Source: CAVQBJ01 sp963819075 (GTDB lineage Bacteria; Actinomycetota; Thermoleophilia; Solirubrobacterales; Solirubrobacteraceae). From it: DNA of 64,000 nucleotides. Shown here piece by piece: positions 9,748 to 19,601 of the stretch. Below the pieces are notes generated by a model. That model ran no database searches, was not told the DNA's origin, and was given only the letters and a program-made list of their open reading frames with translations. The position numbers and the translations under genes are program-made. How positions within the stretch are numbered: position 1 is the first letter of the stretch; each line of letters begins with the position of its first letter. The stretch spans positions 1,324,964 through 1,388,963 of the forward strand of contig CAWFUP010000002.1 in NCBI GenBank assembly GCA_963819075.1, read 5' to 3'.

Positions 9748-12700
9748 CCGCTCTGGTGTCGCCGCGGCCGACAGCGCCCACGCCCACGCCTCACCGGCGA
9801 CCGCCGACCGGCGGGCGCATTCTGAGGACCGTAGCGCTTGCCGTAGCCCTTCTGTGCGTCGACGCGCTCGTGCCTGCCCTCGCCTCCGCAGACGGGCCAG
9901 CCATCACACTGAACTCGGGCGGCGATCAGTATTTCAATCCGGCCACGAACAACGACCAGGACAACACCGCGACGATCTCCTACTGCCTCTCTGAAGCCGC
10001 CAATGTCACCATCACCGTCGCCAACCCGGCTGGGAGCACCGTTCGAACGCTCGCCGTTGACGTATCGGAGCCCAGCGGGTGCGCTAGCGCAGACGCAATT
10101 ACATGGAACGGCCTTGACGACGCGGGGAACGTCGTGCCCGATGGCGTCTACACCGTATCCATCACGGCCGTCGACTCCACGGGAGCGACTGGCTCTATCA
10201 CGACGCAGGTTGGCGTGGATACGCGGACGCCGGGGGTGCTGACCGCGCCAGCGTCGGGGGCGTCGTTGTCGGGGAGTGTGGGGTGGGTGTTTACGCCGAG
10301 TAGTAGCTTTCCGGTGGCGTCGGTGGCCGTGGTCTGCTCCTCGGTGGCGGAGGGTGGAGGGCAGGAGAGTGCGGTGGTGTCGACGGCGAACGCGGATAAG
10401 ACGTTCAGCGGGACGCTTGATACGACGGGGTGCCCGAACGGCTCGGATGTGATCTACGCGGTCGTGTCGTGGATCGATCCGTTCGGGATGGCGCATTCGT
10501 GGGATACGCCGTCGGTCGCGGTGACGGTCCAGAACACGCCGCCGCCGCCGACGGTCACTATCTCCGGCGGCGCGCAGCAGGAGTATTTCAACCCGGCGGA
10601 CACCAGCGGGCAGGACAACACTGCGACGGTCGATTACTGCCCTTCGGTTTCGACGGACGTCACCGCGACGGTGGCCAACTCCGCCGGCACGGTCGTGGAC
10701 ACGATCCAGTCTGGGACGAGCGAGCCCTACACGTGTAACAACTACTACAGCCCCGTGACGTGGAACGGAACTGACACGGCGGGCGCGATCGTGCCCGACG
10801 GCGTGTACACGATCACGATCACAGCGCAGGATGCGTACGGTCAGACCGGTTCGGCCTCGACGCAGGTTGGCGTGGATACGCGGACGCCGGGGGTGCTGAC
10901 CGCGCCAGCGTCGGGGGCGTCGTTGTCGGGGAGTGTGGGGTGGGTGTTTACGCCGAGTAGTAGCTTTCCGGTGGCGTCGGTGGCCGTGGTCTGCTCCTCG
11001 GTGGCGGAGGGTGGAGGGCAGGAGAGTGCGGTGGTGTCGACGGCGAACGCGGATAAGACGTTCAGCGGGACGCTTGATACGACGGGGTGCCCGAACGGCT
11101 CGGATGTGATCTACGCGGTCGTGTCGTGGATCGATCCGTTCGGGATGGCGCATTCGTGGGATACGCCGTCGGTCGCGGTGACGGTCCAGAACACGCCGCC
11201 GCCGCCGACGGTCACTATCTCCGGCGGCGCGCAGCAGGAGTATTTCAACCCGGCGGACACCAGCGGGCAGGACAACACTGCGACGGTCGATTACTGCCCT
11301 TCGGTTTCGACGGACGTCACCGCGACGGTGGCCAACTCCGCCGGCACGGTCGTGGACACGATCCAGTCTGGGACGAGCGAGCCCTACACGTGTAACAACT
11401 ACTACAGCCCCGTGACGTGGAACGGAACTGACACGGCGGGCGCGATCGTGCCCGACGGCGTGTACACGATCACGATCACAGCGCAGGATGCGTACGGTCA
11501 GACCGGTTCGGCCTCGACGCAGGTTGGCGTGGATACGCGGACGCCGGGGGTGCTGACCGCGCCAGCGTCGGGGGCGTCGTTGTCGGGGAGTGTGGGGTGG
11601 GTGTTTACGCCGAGTAGTAGCTTTCCGGTGGCGTCGGTGGCCGTGGTCTGCTCCTCGGTGGCGGAGGGTGGAGGGCAGGAGAGTGCGGTGGTGTCGACGG
11701 CGAACGCGGATAAGACGTTCAGCGGGACGCTTGATACGACGGGGTGCCCGAACGGCTCGGATGTGATCTACGCGGTCGTGTCGTGGATCGATCCGTTCGG
11801 GATGGCGCATTCGTGGGATACGCCGTCGGTCGCGGTGACGGTCCAGAACACGCCGCCGCCGCCGACGGTCACTATCTCCGGCGGCGCGCAGCAGGAGTAT
11901 TTCAACCCGGCGGACACCAGCGGGCAGGACAACACTGCGACGGTCGATTACTGCCCTTCGGTTTCGACGGACGTCACCGCGACGGTGGCCAACTCCGCCG
12001 GCACGGTCGTGGACACGATCCAGTCTGGGACGAGCGAGCCCTACACGTGTAACAACTACTACAGCCCCGTGACGTGGAACGGAACTGACACGGCGGGCGC
12101 GATCGTGCCCGACGGCGTGTACACGATCACGATCACAGCGCAGGATGCGTACGGTCAGACCGGTTCGGCCTCGACGCAGGTTGGCGTGGATACGCGGACG
12201 CCGGGGGTGCTGACCGCGCCAGCGTCGGGGGCCAACCTTGAAGGCCTCATTCACTTCATCTTCACCCCCACACCGGGCATAAACATCACTGCCGTATATC
12301 TCACCTTCTCGACGGGTGGCAGCGCCGAGATCTACAACGCCTCACCCGACGGCACCTGGCAGACCACGATGTACGCCTCGACGCTGCAGAACGGCCCCGC
12401 GATCCTCTCCGCGCAGGTCCAGTACACCGATCCCTTCGGCGCCGCCCATGACTGGAGCCTGCCCACCGTACCGGTCACGATCAACACGACCGCACTGCCA
12501 CTGACGCTCACCGCGACCCCAACGTCTGGGCCAACGCCGCTGAGCATGACCTTCCAGCTCACCTCATCCGATCCCGACGCCGGAGCCGTTCAATACACGC
12601 TGGACTTCGGCGACGGAACCAGCACCAGCGGCCACATCACCCCGCCCTACGGCACGGTCACGATCCCGCACACTTACACCGCGCCCGGACAATACGAGGG

Positions 12701-15700
12701 CGTCGCCGTCGTCGGCAACGCGACCGGCGCCGCCGCAACCGCGAGCGTCAGCCTCAACGCCACCGCCAGCGGCCCGACGAACGTCGCCACACCCACCCTC
12801 TCGGGGACGCTTCAGGAAGGCGACACCGCCACGGCGTCTGACGGCCGCTGGAGCAGCCCGCCCGACGCGTATGGCTACCAATGGCTGCGGTGCGCCGCCA
12901 GCGGCAGCGACTGCCAGGACATCCCGGGAGCCGCCGGTCAGGGCTACACCCTGACCGCTGCCGACGTCGGCGACAAAATCGCAGTCCGAGAGACCGCAAG
13001 CGACGCCGCGGGCATCAGTGACCCCGTCCAGTCCACTCCCGTCGGGCCGGTCACCACGCCGACGTTAACCGCGGACGCCGGCGAGCCACTCAGCGCCACC
13101 GCGGGCAGCCCGGTCACGCTGGACGGAAGCGCGAGCACCCCGCCGGACATCATCTCAGGCTACAGCTGGAACTTCGGCGACGGCACCAGCGCAAGCGGTG
13201 ACATCATCCAACACACCTACACCCAGCCAGGACACTACACAGCGACGCTCACGGTCACCTCGACCGGCGGCACGGCCACGGCGACCACGCTAGTTACGGT
13301 GACTGCGACAAGTCCAGCCGGCGCTGCGATCACGGTCAAAGACACGAGCGGCGACCTGCTGTCGGGCGCGACCGTCGTCTACGTCGCGCCCGACGGAAGC
13401 CGTATCAGCGCGACCAGCGACGGGAGTGGCGTCGCCAGACTCGAAGGTCTGCCGACTGGTAGCGATTCCGTGTACGCCTGGGCAGACGGCTACCAACCGG
13501 CCGTGGGCGAGATCACGGTCAACGCCGGGAGCGGCTCGGCCACCGTCACTCTGAGCTCGGGCAGCGTCGCCACCAGCAGCCTGTCCTCCCAGGAACTGAG
13601 CTTGCAGCAGATCGAGGCGGCCGGAATCAACCCCAACGACCCAGCGAACAAGGAGGTCTTCAAATTCGAAATCGACCTAGCGTTCACACCCAGCCCCGAC
13701 GCCCCCACGACCGTGCCACCGACGCTGTCCGGCTACATCAACGGCGACGGCGAGTTCGTCGGTGACACCACCTTTGGCCCCTGTAGCGGTGATGGCTGCG
13801 GCGTTAGCGCGACCGGCGGCGGATCCGGTGTAGGCAGGTGCTCCATCGCTGCCTGCTATTGGCCGGGAGTCGTCGCAGTCCCCGGCTTCGCCGACGGTCA
13901 CCCGCTGATCGAATGGCTTGTGCTCAAGGGCCAAGCGACGGTCCTGAAACAGTTCTTCTCGGTGAGCATGGTCGTCACCAACCTTTCACCCCAGCCATTT
14001 ACGCTGGCCAACGGCAGCGCCACGCTGAGCCTGCCCGGCGGTCTGAGTCTCGCCCCGACCCCAACTCCCCAGACGCTGACCCAGACGGTGCCAACGATCG
14101 CTGGCTCAAGCAGCGCCGACGTCAACTGGATCGTGCGCGGGGACGACCCGGGCCTCTACTACCTCAGCGCGCAGTACAACGGGACGCTGAAGCCGATCGG
14201 GGCACCGATTGCACTCAACGCGACGTTGCAGAGCGCGCTGCACGTCTGGGGGGCCGAGGCGCTGTCGCTCAGCGTGCACGCGGACTCCGGACGCCTCGCC
14301 GCGGGCCAGCCCTACCACGTAGCCATCGGCCTCACCAACAAGGCCGACGTCCCGTTCTACAACGTCGCCCTCGGCATCGACTCCAATGTCCACGCCAACT
14401 TCGACTTCGAGCCCGACGAGCGCTTCGACGACACCATCGGCGCACTCAATCCAGGCCAGACGCTGTGGTCACACACCTACATCCTCGCTCCGGACGCTGC
14501 CAGCGTCGACGTTTTCAACCCGGCGCTCTCGACCGCAACGTTCGACGGCCAGCAGCAACACCCCGCGCAGGGCATCACGGCTGTCTCCCCGCCTACCCTC
14601 TACACAATCTCAAACCCCGACGATCCCTCCGGCTACGTCCATCTGCGCTGGCAAAGGGTCTCCGGAGCCACCGGCTATGAGGTCTTCTCCACCCCCGACC
14701 TCGACGTCGCGTTCCCAAGCGTACCGCTCGCCGCCTGGCCGACGCTCCCCGGCCCCGCGTCGGCCGGCACCGGCCCGGCCACTCAGATGTGGCAGACGAC
14801 CGGCGCACAGCCGGTCGACGGCCAGTCCATCCCCTTCACGGCCACTCCCGTGACGAATGGGGAGACCACGACCCTGCTCGCACCGATGCCGACCGGCCGG
14901 TTCTCAGCGCACGGAGCGGCGCGGTCTGGCACCACGGTGCTTCCCGAGACCGCCACGGACGCATACGTGGCAACCCAGTCCGACCGCCCGCAGTTCTATG
15001 CAGTATCGACAATCCTTGACGGCCACCCGACACTCGACCACGACGTCGTCCTCGCCGGGGGTCGCGGCACGGCGACGCCGGCGATCACCGTCGACGACAG
15101 CAAGCAGCTGCAGCCGATGGCCGGGTTCGGCGCGACCCTTAACGACTCATCAGCCTACGTGCTGGCGCGAGCCCTGGACACCCAGTCATTCGTATCGAGA
15201 CTGCGGCTACTTGTCGGCGGCGCGAACGCGCTGCAGGCGGCTCTGGCTTCGTCCACCGAGATGAAGACGCTCTTCAGCACGACCGATGGCATCGGGCTGA
15301 GCTACGTGCGCATCTCCATCGGCGGCAACGACTTCTCGCAAACCGACTACTCGCAACCGGTCTCCTCGACAAACAACTACACCGAGGACGACCCGCCGCT
15401 CGGACACAACGCCGGCAGTTACTCGGACAAGGCGCTGTCGAACTTCAACATCGACCACGACGAGCTGTACCTCATACCGGCGCTGAAGGCCGCCCTGAAG
15501 ATCAACCCGAGTCTCCAGATCGTGGCCTCGCCCTGGACCGCACCGGCCTGGATGAAATGCACGCCCGCGACGACATTGTCGGGTCCAGGCAAGAACGACG
15601 TCCTCACTGCGCCCTCACCGTGGATAGTGGATGAAGTGCCCGAAAAGGCCGCCGATCAGCCGTGCCGGAGTGGGTTGGCCGCGCTGCTGTCGCTGTTCGC

Positions 15701-16697
15701 GGGACCCGGCCTCGACGGGGGCACGCTCAAGCCCGGCTACGAGCCGTACTACGCCCAATACCTGGCCGACTTCGTCAAGCACTACTGGGACGAAGCGCAG
15801 ATCCCGATCGCCGCGCTCACGATTCAGAACGAGCCGCTCAGCAACCAGTCGTCGTACCCGAGCATGACGCTGACCAGCGGACAGGAGGAGATCATCGCCA
15901 CCGACCTCCGGGCCGACCTCACAAACCTCCACTTGCCGTTTCGCACCAGGATCCTCGGGCTCGACCACAACTGGAGCCTCGCGAGCTACGGAACGGCGCT
16001 GGTGCGCTCGCCTGCGGGCTCCTTATTCGACGGCATCGCGTTCCACTGCTACGGCGGCGACCCATCGATGCAGTCCCAGCTTCCGGCGACGCCCGCTCTC
16101 ACGCCGATTTACGAGACTGAGTGCAGCCCGAGCGGTGACTACACCTCCGACCTCGAGCCGAGCCTCTCGTCGATCCCAACCACCGACCCCGACGACTTCG
16201 CCGAAGACCTCCGCAACAACACGCGCGATGAGGTGATCCGCGGCGTAGAGGACGGCCCCGGCGGTCAGGGCTCGCGCACGGTGATGCTCTGGAACATGGC
16301 GGCCGACTCGCAGTACGGCCCGACCGTCAACAAGTCAGGCTGCCTCTCACAGTCACTGGGGGGCAACGGCAAGGCTTGTCTGCCGGTCGAAGAGGCGGAG
16401 AACTCGGCAAGGCCGGTGCCCCAGGTGGGCTACTACGTCCTCGGCCAAGTCAGCAAGTTCGTCCATCCCGGCTACGTGCACATCGGCTCGACCCAGAACG
16501 CCGGCTCCCTATGGAGCGTCGCCTTCGAGGGCACCCCTCCCGGGTCGGGCCAAAAACAGATCGTGCTCGTGGTCCTGAACTACGCGTCGCTGCCGGGCGG
16601 ACTGCCCCAACCCTTCTCGATCGACTGGCACGGCGAGTCGCTCGCCGGGACGATCCCGCCGAGTTCGGTCCAAACCTACGTATGGAACGCGCAATGA
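9744..16697 (+). CDS. Secreted GH30-family glycoside hydrolase with repeat stalk
   Basis: The start is most likely GTG 9744, overlapping the preceding stop; TTG 9699 and GTG 9756 are alternatives. That gives 2,317 residues. A signal peptide (hydrophobic TVALAVALL, cleavage near residue 47-49) is followed by FlgD-like Ig repeats, three of them identical (about residues 153-829). Next come a PKD domain (about 920-1005, DFGDGTS), an Ig-like module (1011-1100), a second PKD (1106-1186, NFGDGTS), a carboxypeptidase-regulatory-like domain (1195-1262) and uncharacterised beta-rich sequence. The C-terminal 540 residues are a GH30 (clan A) catalytic domain: AGFGATLNDSSA, VRISIGGNDF, ASPWTAPAWMK, then acid/base Glu in TIQNEPL (about E2030) and nucleophile Glu in YETECS (about E2126). 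GH30 enzymes cleave beta-linked glucosides, xylans or related glycans with retention. The substrate here is unknown; PKD/Ig modules suggest a polymer outside the cell. Confidence 0.85.
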   Translation: MTALVSPRPTAPTPTPHRRPPTGGRILRTVALAVALLCVDALVPALASADGPAITLNSGGDQYFNPATNNDQDNTATISYCLSEAANVTITVANPAGSTVRTLAVDVSEPSGCASADAITWNGLDDAGNVVPDGVYTVSITAVDSTGATGSITTQVGVDTRTPGVLTAPASGASLSGSVGWVFTPSSSFPVASVAVVCSSVAEGGGQESAVVSTANADKTFSGTLDTTGCPNGSDVIYAVVSWIDPFGMAHSWDTPSVAVTVQNTPPPPTVTISGGAQQEYFNPADTSGQDNTATVDYCPSVSTDVTATVANSAGTVVDTIQSGTSEPYTCNNYYSPVTWNGTDTAGAIVPDGVYTITITAQDAYGQTGSASTQVGVDTRTPGVLTAPASGASLSGSVGWVFTPSSSFPVASVAVVCSSVAEGGGQESAVVSTANADKTFSGTLDTTGCPNGSDVIYAVVSWIDPFGMAHSWDTPSVAVTVQNTPPPPTVTISGGAQQEYFNPADTSGQDNTATVDYCPSVSTDVTATVANSAGTVVDTIQSGTSEPYTCNNYYSPVTWNGTDTAGAIVPDGVYTITITAQDAYGQTGSASTQVGVDTRTPGVLTAPASGASLSGSVGWVFTPSSSFPVASVAVVCSSVAEGGGQESAVVSTANADKTFSGTLDTTGCPNGSDVIYAVVSWIDPFGMAHSWDTPSVAVTVQNTPPPPTVTISGGAQQEYFNPADTSGQDNTATVDYCPSVSTDVTATVANSAGTVVDTIQSGTSEPYTCNNYYSPVTWNGTDTAGAIVPDGVYTITITAQDAYGQTGSASTQVGVDTRTPGVLTAPASGANLEGLIHFIFTPTPGINITAVYLTFSTGGSAEIYNASPDGTWQTTMYASTLQNGPAILSAQVQYTDPFGAAHDWSLPTVPVTINTTALPLTLTATPTSGPTPLSMTFQLTSSDPDAGAVQYTLDFGDGTSTSGHITPPYGTVTIPHTYTAPGQYEGVAVVGNATGAAATASVSLNATASGPTNVATPTLSGTLQEGDTATASDGRWSSPPDAYGYQWLRCAASGSDCQDIPGAAGQGYTLTAADVGDKIAVRETASDAAGISDPVQSTPVGPVTTPTLTADAGEPLSATAGSPVTLDGSASTPPDIISGYSWNFGDGTSASGDIIQHTYTQPGHYTATLTVTSTGGTATATTLVTVTATSPAGAAITVKDTSGDLLSGATVVYVAPDGSRISATSDGSGVARLEGLPTGSDSVYAWADGYQPAVGEITVNAGSGSATVTLSSGSVATSSLSSQELSLQQIEAAGINPNDPANKEVFKFEIDLAFTPSPDAPTTVPPTLSGYINGDGEFVGDTTFGPCSGDGCGVSATGGGSGVGRCSIAACYWPGVVAVPGFADGHPLIEWLVLKGQATVLKQFFSVSMVVTNLSPQPFTLANGSATLSLPGGLSLAPTPTPQTLTQTVPTIAGSSSADVNWIVRGDDPGLYYLSAQYNGTLKPIGAPIALNATLQSALHVWGAEALSLSVHADSGRLAAGQPYHVAIGLTNKADVPFYNVALGIDSNVHANFDFEPDERFDDTIGALNPGQTLWSHTYILAPDAASVDVFNPALSTATFDGQQQHPAQGITAVSPPTLYTISNPDDPSGYVHLRWQRVSGATGYEVFSTPDLDVAFPSVPLAAWPTLPGPASAGTGPATQMWQTTGAQPVDGQSIPFTATPVTNGETTTLLAPMPTGRFSAHGAARSGTTVLPETATDAYVATQSDRPQFYAVSTILDGHPTLDHDVVLAGGRGTATPAITVDDSKQLQPMAGFGATLNDSSAYVLARALDTQSFVSRLRLLVGGANALQAALASSTEMKTLFSTTDGIGLSYVRISIGGNDFSQTDYSQPVSSTNNYTEDDPPLGHNAGSYSDKALSNFNIDHDELYLIPALKAALKINPSLQIVASPWTAPAWMKCTPATTLSGPGKNDVLTAPSPWIVDEVPEKAADQPCRSGLAALLSLFAGPGLDGGTLKPGYEPYYAQYLADFVKHYWDEAQIPIAALTIQNEPLSNQSSYPSMTLTSGQEEIIATDLRADLTNLHLPFRTRILGLDHNWSLASYGTALVRSPAGSLFDGIAFHCYGGDPSMQSQLPATPALTPIYETECSPSGDYTSDLEPSLSSIPTTDPDDFAEDLRNNTRDEVIRGVEDGPGGQGSRTVMLWNMAADSQYGPTVNKSGCLSQSLGGNGKACLPVEEAENSARPVPQVGYYVLGQVSKFVHPGYVHIGSTQNAGSLWSVAFEGTPPGSGQKQIVLVVLNYASLPGGLPQPFSIDWHGESLAGTIPPSSVQTYVWNAQ
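10201..12232 (+). repeat. Tandem perfect 657-bp repeats within the GH30 gene
   Basis: Units 10201-10857, 10858-11514 and 11515-12171 appear identical base for base, followed by a 61-bp partial fourth copy to 12232. Each unit encodes 219 residues: a linker beginning TRTPGVLTAPASG, one beta domain with VASVAVVCSSVAEGG, and one FlgD-like domain ending PDGVYTITITAQDAYG. The first flank (before 10201) encodes a diverged relative of the same module, so the array arose by recent in-frame amplification. Confidence 0.93.
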
Positions 16698-16773
16698 GAC
16701 GACGGCAAGCCGCAACCGCGGATTAGCATGGACGGCGCCGACGACGGCGAGTAACTACCGGAAAGGGAACACG

Positions 16774-19392
16774 ATGAAGCGCGTTGTTGGCGTGCTCGCA
16801 CTCACACTTACGATCACGGCGCTGACCGGCGCCCCGGCGCTGGCATCGGTGTCGACGACAACGGCACCGAGCCTAAGCGGCACCGCCGCTGCCGGCGGCA
16901 CCCTGACCTGCGGCAACGTCGCCGCCAGCGGCTGGACGACCAGCGACGTAGGCACTCCCACGCTCTATGACTACCAGTGGTACTACGCCAGCAACGAGAC
17001 ACCGGGCGACGAGATCTATGACGCCCTCGGATACACCGGCACACCCTCCGCCACCTACACGGTGCAGGCGGCGGACATCGGACAGCACATCGTCTGCGAG
17101 CAGATCGACATCGACGGCGGCGCCGGCGACGGCACGACGACGAGCTCTCCGCCCAGCACCGCCACAAAGTCCGTCGTCGCCGGCCAGCCGCCCACGAGCT
17201 CGGGCACCCTCGCGGTCACGGGTGCCGTCGAGGTCGGGGGCACCCTCACCTGCGACGACAGCGCAGTGACCTGGGCTCCGTCCGCAGGCTCGGACGGCTC
17301 GGTGTCAACGAACTTCACCTGGCAGTACGCCGGGGGCGGAGTCCCGGCGGGCACACCGGCCAACGAGAGCACCTACACGCCCGTGCCCGAGGATCTCGGC
17401 AAGACGCTGCTATGCCGCGAGACCGGGACTGACACCGGCACCGGTGGCTCCGCGACACTGACGAGCCCCGCGACCATGACTGTGGCGCCCGAGCCGGCGG
17501 TCACCATCACGGAGTACTCGCCCGCTATTTCCGGAAGCATCGGCGAGAACGTCGCCGGCGTCGACGTCACAGCAACGCTGGAGCGCGTGAACGCGGCCCA
17601 GTCCGAGACCGCCGTGGCGACCGGTACGGCGGCGACGACCGCCAGCGGCTCGTGGAGCTTGACGCTGTCGCCGGCGGTCGGCTCGACCGCAGACGCCTTC
17701 GGCGCGTCCGGCGACCAGCTCGTCATCGGCTACAAGCTCGGCAGCGCGCCCGCCGCCACCGTCCTTCCGGTCGCGGACACATTCCAGGACGGCGTCAACG
17801 TTCTCTTCGACACCACCTCGAGCATCAACGCCAGCGGCACCACCGTGTCGAGCGATGCCGCCACCGACTGCACGAGCCTCGCCTACATCGTCGACGGCAC
17901 GAGCGAGCCGACCGTCGCATCCGCTGGCGGCTGCCAGTACGCCCCCAAGACTGCGCTCACCGACAACGATCACGTCGAGGCTGCAGAGACGGGGCCGCAG
18001 ACGGTCGACGCCTCCGGCGACCTCGCCAGCGTCACCACGATCGACGACGTCGGCCTGCTGGGCGTTCCATCAGCCATCGGCCCGCCCACCTGCACCGCCG
18101 ACTACGTCTACGGGACGGTGACCTGCAGCGGCCTCAACGGATCCGGCTTCAGCGTCACAACTACCGGCGTGAAGATGAACCTGACCACGGTCGCCGACGC
18201 CACCGGCACCTCTTACACCGGCTACGCGACGCTCACCGGCCTCACTTCCGGCGAGACGATCACGCTCAACGAGTCCGGTCGAGCCAGCAACCTCAGCGTG
18301 CTGCACGTCGGGACCCTCCGCGTGGACGAGGGTCTTCAGAGCTCCGGCGCTGCCACCACTCAGGTGTCAGTAGCTAACGGCGGCGCCTGCAGTCCCAACA
18401 GGATCGTCGGCGGCCAGCTCTGCCCGGCAACGGGCGTGATGCCGAGCGACCTCGGCACGATCGAATTCGACGACCTCAGCGGCGGCGACACCATGGTGGA
18501 CATACCGTCGCTCACCGACCTGATCCCGACGCCGAACGCATCGCTGCCCCCCGCCAACTGGAACGCGTACGCGGACATCGTCGGCGCCGACACCAACCCC
18601 GCGCCGGCGAGCGGCGTCGACTTAGCCGCCGTGCGCTCGATCACCCTTGAGCTCGTACCGCACGGAAGCGGCGTTCCGCTCGTCACCACCGCGATGACGC
18701 CTGGCCAGGACCCCGACAGCGCCTTCGAAACCGCTACGGTCACCGGGCCGCTGCCTGGCGGCCGCTACTGGGCCGATTTCCTCCTGACCGACTCGCACGG
18801 CGACACCGCCGCGTTCTCCGACCTGTTCGCACAGCAGTCAGCAGGATCGACGGGGGCGTCTGGATCCCAGGGACCACCCGGGCCAGCCGGGCCGACGGGC
18901 GCGACCGGACCGCAGGGACCGATAGGTGCGGCCGGCGCCCCGGGAGTCGCGGCAGCTGTGGGCGCGCAGGGTCCCCCGGGCAACAACGGGGCAGCCGGAG
19001 CCAACGGCACGGCGGGGCCGCAGGGCCCGCCCGGAACGCTCGGTTCACAGGGGCCGGTCGGCCCGCAGGGATCACAGGGCGTTCAAGGGCCGAAGGGCAA
19101 CACCGGAGCGACCGGGAAGATCGAGCTTGTGACCTGCACCATCCCGGCGAAGAAGCACAAGCGCAAGACATGCACGACGAGCCTCGTGAGTGGCCCGGTT
19201 ACAGTCGCAGCCTCGACCGGTTCGGCCACCAACGCCTCGCTTAGCTCGCGCGGCCATCTCTACGCGACGGGACGGGTGAGCCATGGCGAATTGGTGTTGC
19301 GGTCCACCCATCGATTGGCCCGCGGTCGCTACACACTAGTGCTCACGCGCGGCAAGCGAGTGATCAAGCAAGTGAACGTCACAGTCGCTTAA
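16774..19392 (+). CDS. Secreted protein with Ig-like modules and a collagen-like Gly-X-Y stretch
   Basis: The ATG at 16774 follows a good ribosome site (GGAAAGGGA). The 872-residue product has a clear signal peptide (MKRVVGVLALTLTITALTG, cleavage after APALA). Two Ig-like modules follow with a DYQW core (about residues 30-120) and a FTWQYAGG core (120-235), related to those in the giant protein and the GH30 enzyme. A beta-rich middle (240-690) is unassigned. Residues about 693-785 are Gly-X-Y triplets (GPPGPAGPTGATGPQGP and similar), as in bacterial collagen-like proteins. The last 85 residues are a basic domain with KKHKRKTC and RLARGRYTLVL. No sortase motif or C-terminal membrane anchor is visible. 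Likely an extracellular fibrous or adhesive protein that trimerises through the collagen segment; the ligand is unknown. Confidence 0.82.
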   Translation: MKRVVGVLALTLTITALTGAPALASVSTTTAPSLSGTAAAGGTLTCGNVAASGWTTSDVGTPTLYDYQWYYASNETPGDEIYDALGYTGTPSATYTVQAADIGQHIVCEQIDIDGGAGDGTTTSSPPSTATKSVVAGQPPTSSGTLAVTGAVEVGGTLTCDDSAVTWAPSAGSDGSVSTNFTWQYAGGGVPAGTPANESTYTPVPEDLGKTLLCRETGTDTGTGGSATLTSPATMTVAPEPAVTITEYSPAISGSIGENVAGVDVTATLERVNAAQSETAVATGTAATTASGSWSLTLSPAVGSTADAFGASGDQLVIGYKLGSAPAATVLPVADTFQDGVNVLFDTTSSINASGTTVSSDAATDCTSLAYIVDGTSEPTVASAGGCQYAPKTALTDNDHVEAAETGPQTVDASGDLASVTTIDDVGLLGVPSAIGPPTCTADYVYGTVTCSGLNGSGFSVTTTGVKMNLTTVADATGTSYTGYATLTGLTSGETITLNESGRASNLSVLHVGTLRVDEGLQSSGAATTQVSVANGGACSPNRIVGGQLCPATGVMPSDLGTIEFDDLSGGDTMVDIPSLTDLIPTPNASLPPANWNAYADIVGADTNPAPASGVDLAAVRSITLELVPHGSGVPLVTTAMTPGQDPDSAFETATVTGPLPGGRYWADFLLTDSHGDTAAFSDLFAQQSAGSTGASGSQGPPGPAGPTGATGPQGPIGAAGAPGVAAAVGAQGPPGNNGAAGANGTAGPQGPPGTLGSQGPVGPQGSQGVQGPKGNTGATGKIELVTCTIPAKKHKRKTCTTSLVSGPVTVAASTGSATNASLSSRGHLYATGRVSHGELVLRSTHRLARGRYTLVLTRGKRVIKQVNVTVA

Positions 19393-19601
19393 TAAAGCCG
19401 TCGAGAACGCACCATCGCGCTCAGGTTCTGTGACAGAACGTGCGGCGCCGAACTGCGCGCTGATGGCGATCTGAACCGCGTCGCTGGAATCACGCTGTGC
19501 GTCGGGATGGGCAACTCACAAGGCGCGTCGCCGACGCTGGAGGTCGTCGGCTCCCCTGCTCGAAGCTAGACGTCGGAACCGGGTGCCTCGCTTCAGGCGC
19601 C

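Noticed and set aside
10430..12052. Three identical 102-residue plus-strand frames (10430, 11087, 11744)
   Set aside because: They are out-of-frame shadows inside the repeats; the main frame carries the domain motifs.
10201..12232. Possible phase-variable or diversity-generating cassette
   Set aside because: The copies are identical, with no reverse transcriptase, template repeat or recombinase nearby; simple tandem duplication explains it.
9588..12254. 888-codon open frame on the minus strand
   Set aside because: It is the antisense shadow of the identical 657-bp repeats in the GH30 gene; the product is Arg/His-rich low complexity that only mirrors the repeat.
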